The position numbers and the translations under genes were made by a program. Under the pieces are notes generated by a model. It saw only the letters and a program-made list of their open reading frames with translations, made no database searches and had not been told where the DNA came from. From Chloroflexota bacterium (GTDB lineage Bacteria > Chloroflexota > Chloroflexia > Chloroheliales > Chloroheliaceae): a DNA stretch of 64,000 nucleotides. The stretch is taken from assembly GCA_028287745.1 (NCBI GenBank), contig JAQBPB010000041.1, positions 42,854 to 106,853 on the forward strand. The letters are read 5' to 3'. The stretch's first letter is position 1, and every line of letters starts with the position of its first letter. This document shows positions 61,600-64,000 of this stretch, piece by piece.

Positions 61600-63051
61600 A
61601 TGACAGCTTTTTTAGTTGTTGTTAACATTTTGGGATTGCTTGCGCTTATTGGCTTGATTGCATTTATGCAGATAAAGCATGTTTCTTTCACAAAAAGAGT
61701 CTTTACAGGGCTTGGGCTTGGTATTTTGTACGGTGCGCTTCTCCAGTACAGCTATGGTTCGTCTAATGTGATCATTAAAAACTCGATTGACTGGTTCAAC
61801 CTGGTAGGCACCGGTTACGTAAGGTTGCTCCAGATGATCATCATTCCGTTGATCCTGGTTTCAATTATCTCAGGGATTATCAATCTGCAAAATGGCAAGT
61901 CGCTGGGTAAAATTAGCGGATTAACCATCGGTACTTTGCTGGTTACGGTCGGGATTGCGGCCTGCGTAGGTATCGCCGTGGCCCTGGCTTTTGGTCTGAA
62001 TGCCAGCGAAATTATTGCAGGTAAAGCTGAGCAGACCCGGGGCGATCTGTTCAATACTCAACTGACCGACATGAGCAAGGTATCGCATTCCCAGCGGTTG
62101 CTGGACCTGCTGCCAGCTAACCCGTTCCTGGATATGACCGGGGCGCGGCCCAGTTCCACTATTGCGGTGGTGATTTTCGCGGCCTTTATTGGTATCGCCG
62201 CCCTGAAAAGCCGCAAGAAATACCCGGAACAAATCGAATCTTTCCAGAAGTTTGTAGGTGTAGCTTATGTAATCGTAATGCGGGTCGTTAAAATCGTCCT
62301 GCAGCTGACTCCTTATGGCGTCCTGGCGATTATGACCAGGGTTGTTGCTACGACCAGCGGTGATGCAATCCTCAAACTGATAAAGTTCGTGGGTGCTTCA
62401 TATGTGGCCCTGGTGATCATGCTGGTAATTCACCTGCTAATCCTGGCCGCTTTCAAGTTAAACCCAATTACTTACCTGAAGAAAGCTTTCCCGGTCTTAT
62501 CGTTCGCCTTTACCTCACGGTCAAGCGCGGCAACTTTACCTTTAACTATCGATACACAGACCAAAAAGTTTGGGGTTGATGTCGGGGTAGCTAACTTCGC
62601 CGGAACCTTTGGCACCTCGATCGGGCAAAACGGTTGTGCCGGTATTTATCCGGCGATGCTTGCGGTAATGATTGCGCCGACTGTCGGAATCAATCCGCTG
62701 GACCCGACCTTCCTGATAAGCCTGGTCGCAGTCATTATTCTAAGCTCGTTTGGTATTGCCGGGGTTGGCGGCGGCGCAACCTTCGCTTCGCTGGTAGTGT
62801 TATCGTCAATGGGCCTACCGGTAGCCCTGGCTGGCTTGCTGGTTTCGGTCGAACCTTTGATTGATATGGGCCGAACCGCCCTTAATGTCAGCGACTCGAT
62901 GGTTTCCGGCCTGGTAACCGGCCGGGTCTTGAAGAAGATCGACACCAAGGTTTACAACAGCTTTGATGAAGACACCGGTAACGACAACGAACTTCCTGAA
63001 AGGGAAAACGAACCGGCCAAAGGATCTACCCCGAGCCCGGTTTATGCCTAG
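61600..63051 (+). CDS. tcyP: Cation:cystine/dicarboxylate symporter, TcyP-like
   Basis: A 483-residue member of the DAACS family with about eight helices and the two re-entrant hairpins. Typical of L-cystine carriers of the TcyP group are the N-terminal LLALIGLIAFMQIKHVSFTKRVFTGLGLGILYG (in parts), MIIIPLILVSIISGI, the SRSSAATLPLTI serine-rich hairpin tip, and FAGTFGTSIGQNGCAGIYPAM in the substrate/ion region. It imports cystine or a related dicarboxylic amino acid with Na+ or H+. The C-terminal polar tail (about 30 residues) is not typical. Start ATG behind GAGGGG; own promoter and terminator. Confidence 0.9.
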   Translation: MTAFLVVVNILGLLALIGLIAFMQIKHVSFTKRVFTGLGLGILYGALLQYSYGSSNVIIKNSIDWFNLVGTGYVRLLQMIIIPLILVSIISGIINLQNGKSLGKISGLTIGTLLVTVGIAACVGIAVALAFGLNASEIIAGKAEQTRGDLFNTQLTDMSKVSHSQRLLDLLPANPFLDMTGARPSSTIAVVIFAAFIGIAALKSRKKYPEQIESFQKFVGVAYVIVMRVVKIVLQLTPYGVLAIMTRVVATTSGDAILKLIKFVGASYVALVIMLVIHLLILAAFKLNPITYLKKAFPVLSFAFTSRSSAATLPLTIDTQTKKFGVDVGVANFAGTFGTSIGQNGCAGIYPAMLAVMIAPTVGINPLDPTFLISLVAVIILSSFGIAGVGGGATFASLVVLSSMGLPVALAGLLVSVEPLIDMGRTALNVSDSMVSGLVTGRVLKKIDTKVYNSFDEDTGNDNELPERENEPAKGSTPSPVYA

Positions 63052-63074
63052 CACGGAGTTTCACCCTTAATTTT

Positions 63075-63123
63075 AAAAACTCCTGGATTGCAGCTTTTAA
63101 TAAGTAGCAATCCAGGAGTTTTT
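63075..63123 (+). terminator. Terminator after the symporter gene
   Basis: A perfect 17-bp stem, AAAAACTCCTGGATTGC (63075-63091) with its complement at 63107-63123, the last bases being a T-run. It can work on both strands. Confidence 0.9.
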
Positions 63124-63235
63124 AGTTCCTAAATTTTCTCCAAAAACTCCGGTAACAGGGTTTAAGTATCCCTGGATTTTAGTTGTGGCAAATACTATAG
63201 AAACGATTGTGCTTACAAATCCGGTCTTAAATTCC

Positions 63236-63271
63236 TTGACTAGTATACCGTCCGGACGGTATACTACTTTT
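63236..63271 (+). promoter_or_regulatory. TetR promoter fully covered by a 26-bp palindrome
   Basis: Arms TAGTATACCGTCC (63241-63253) and its exact complement (63254-63266) form a perfect 26-bp palindrome. The -35 TTGACT (63236-63241) touches its left end, and TATACT (63260-63265) is the -10 inside it. The expected start site lies at the A of the ATG (63272), so the mRNA may have no leader. Confidence 0.8.
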
Positions 63272-63874
63272 ATGAAAAAAGAAGGTGTTCCGGCTAATAC
63301 GCGCCAGGATTTGTTGCTGGCGGCGAACCAGATAGTCCTTTCGGAGGGAGTAACCCACCTGACCCTGGAAGCAGTGGCTAAAAAAGCCGGGGTAAGTAAG
63401 GGAGGGTTGCTTTATCATTTTCCAAGTAAAGAAGCCCTCATAAAGGGGCTAATTGAGCACCTGAACGCTCAATTTGATGCTAAGGTAGCTCGCCATATAG
63501 CCCTTGAGACCGGCGAAGCACCTGTGGGTGATGTAAAAAAGGAGCAGGGTAACTGGTTGCGGGCCTATGTCCGGGCCACTTTTGAAGCCCGCAAGCTTGA
63601 AAATGACTGGTTGGGCAGCAGCGCGGCCATTTTGACTGCTATTTCTACCAACCCCCTGCTTTTAGAACCTTTCAGGCAAAGTTTCGCCGGTTACCAGCAG
63701 CAAGCCGAACAGGACGGCATTGATCCGGCCCTGGCGACAGTTATCCGGTTGGCCGCCGATGGGTTGTGGCTGGCCGAGTTGCTTGAACTCGCCCCACCCG
63801 GTGGCGACCTGCGAGAAAAGGTCGAGTTACTTTTGCTTGGCCTCACTAAAGGAAACCCCACTGCTCAAACTTAG
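63272..63874 (+). CDS. TetR-family repressor
   Basis: About 200 residues from ATG 63272; the frame runs further up to 63185, but that would place the promoter and operator inside the gene. N-terminal HTH: LLLAANQIVLSEGVTHLTLEAVAKKAGVSKGGLLYHFPSKEAL (residues 11-53, in parts). The C-terminal ligand domain is of the TetR_C type found in regulators of drug efflux. No ribosome site is seen before ATG, consistent with a leaderless mRNA. It is followed by an SMR efflux gene (84 bases), so it most likely represses itself and that pump. Confidence 0.9.
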   Translation: MKKEGVPANTRQDLLLAANQIVLSEGVTHLTLEAVAKKAGVSKGGLLYHFPSKEALIKGLIEHLNAQFDAKVARHIALETGEAPVGDVKKEQGNWLRAYVRATFEARKLENDWLGSSAAILTAISTNPLLLEPFRQSFAGYQQQAEQDGIDPALATVIRLAADGLWLAELLELAPPGGDLREKVELLLLGLTKGNPTAQT

Positions 63875-63957
63875 ACCGGCCCCTGGCTGGAAGTTTTGGG
63901 GTTAACAGGAAATTATATAATGCAAATTATTAAAACACATTGGAAGAAGGAAATTTT

Positions 63958-64000
63958 ATGACCTGGGCAATGGTTATTGTGGCCGGTTTACTTGAAATAG
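63958..64000 (+). CDS. Partial SMR-family efflux protein, N-terminus
   Basis: The gene starts with ATG 63958 behind GGAAGAAGGA and runs off the window after 14 codons (MTWAMVIVAGLLEI). The Ala/Leu-rich helix with Gly-Leu-Leu-Glu fits TM1 of small multidrug resistance proteins (EmrE/SugE type), where this Glu carries protons and substrate. A TATAAT at 63916-63921 may be its promoter. SugE-like guanidinium or quaternary-ammonium export is the likely role, but only the start is visible. Confidence 0.75.
   Translation, partial: MTWAMVIVAGLLEI

Overview
The window is a chromosomal segment of about 52 protein-coding genes from a bacterium. The best guess is the phylum Chloroflexota, which is an inference. 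It rests on the gene content, lipoproteins with long Ala/Thr linkers, frequent TTG starts behind strong Shine-Dalgarno sites, and a cyclase-like/NB-ARC/TPR regulator. No rRNA, tRNA, CRISPR array or transposase gene was seen.

Layout. Positions 1-5850 hold housekeeping and stress genes, mostly on the minus strand: a K+ channel with two RCK units, a carboxylesterase, a 4-oxalocrotonate-type tautomerase, a YtkA-like protein and a LigB-family dioxygenase. Positions 6.1-32.5 kb form a plant-glycan island: GH31 alpha-xylosidase, GH42 beta-galactosidase, two GH95 alpha-L-fucosidases, a CE7 acetyl esterase, a CUT1 sugar importer (two permeases and a lipoprotein), three phytanoyl-CoA-dioxygenase-like (PhyH) proteins, a DgoD-type dehydratase, an NAD-dependent dehydrogenase, a Gfo/Idh/MocA dehydrogenase, and LacI and AraC regulators. 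Positions 32.6-39.1 kb carry an IclR regulator divergent from an odd operon: two ABC solute-binding proteins without signal peptides, a family III CoA-transferase, a Gfo/Idh/MocA protein and a MaoC-like hydratase. Positions 39.4-48.2 kb add a DUF5703-like glycosidase relative, a GH51 arabinofuranosidase, a GntR regulator, another Gfo/Idh/MocA protein, an esterase and a lactonase. From 48.6 kb on are an ArsR/CDF metal-efflux pair, a GAF-GGDEF-EAL protein, a cyclase-like/NB-ARC/TPR protein, a Liv-type amino-acid ABC transporter, a cystine/dicarboxylate symporter, and a TetR regulator followed by the start of an SMR efflux gene.

How it fits together. The glycosidases carry no signal peptides. 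The picture is import of short oligosaccharides by the 15.6-19.5 kb transporter, then cytoplasmic trimming of Fuc, Gal, Xyl, Ara and acetyl groups. That set matches fucosylated xyloglucan side chains. Released sugars could then be oxidised to lactones and aldonic acids and dehydrated. No endoglucanase, beta-glucosidase or importer ATPase is in the window.

Regulation can be read in part. The importer promoter and the IclR/CoA-transferase promoter share the same -35/-10 layout with TTACC repeats 19 bp apart. Two PhyH promoters share a 42-bp AraC-type box (40/42 identical). The GntR, ArsR and TetR genes each have a clear palindromic operator. The most novel-looking item is the operon with signal-less solute-binding proteins and a CoA-transferase, tied to the importer by the shared operator.
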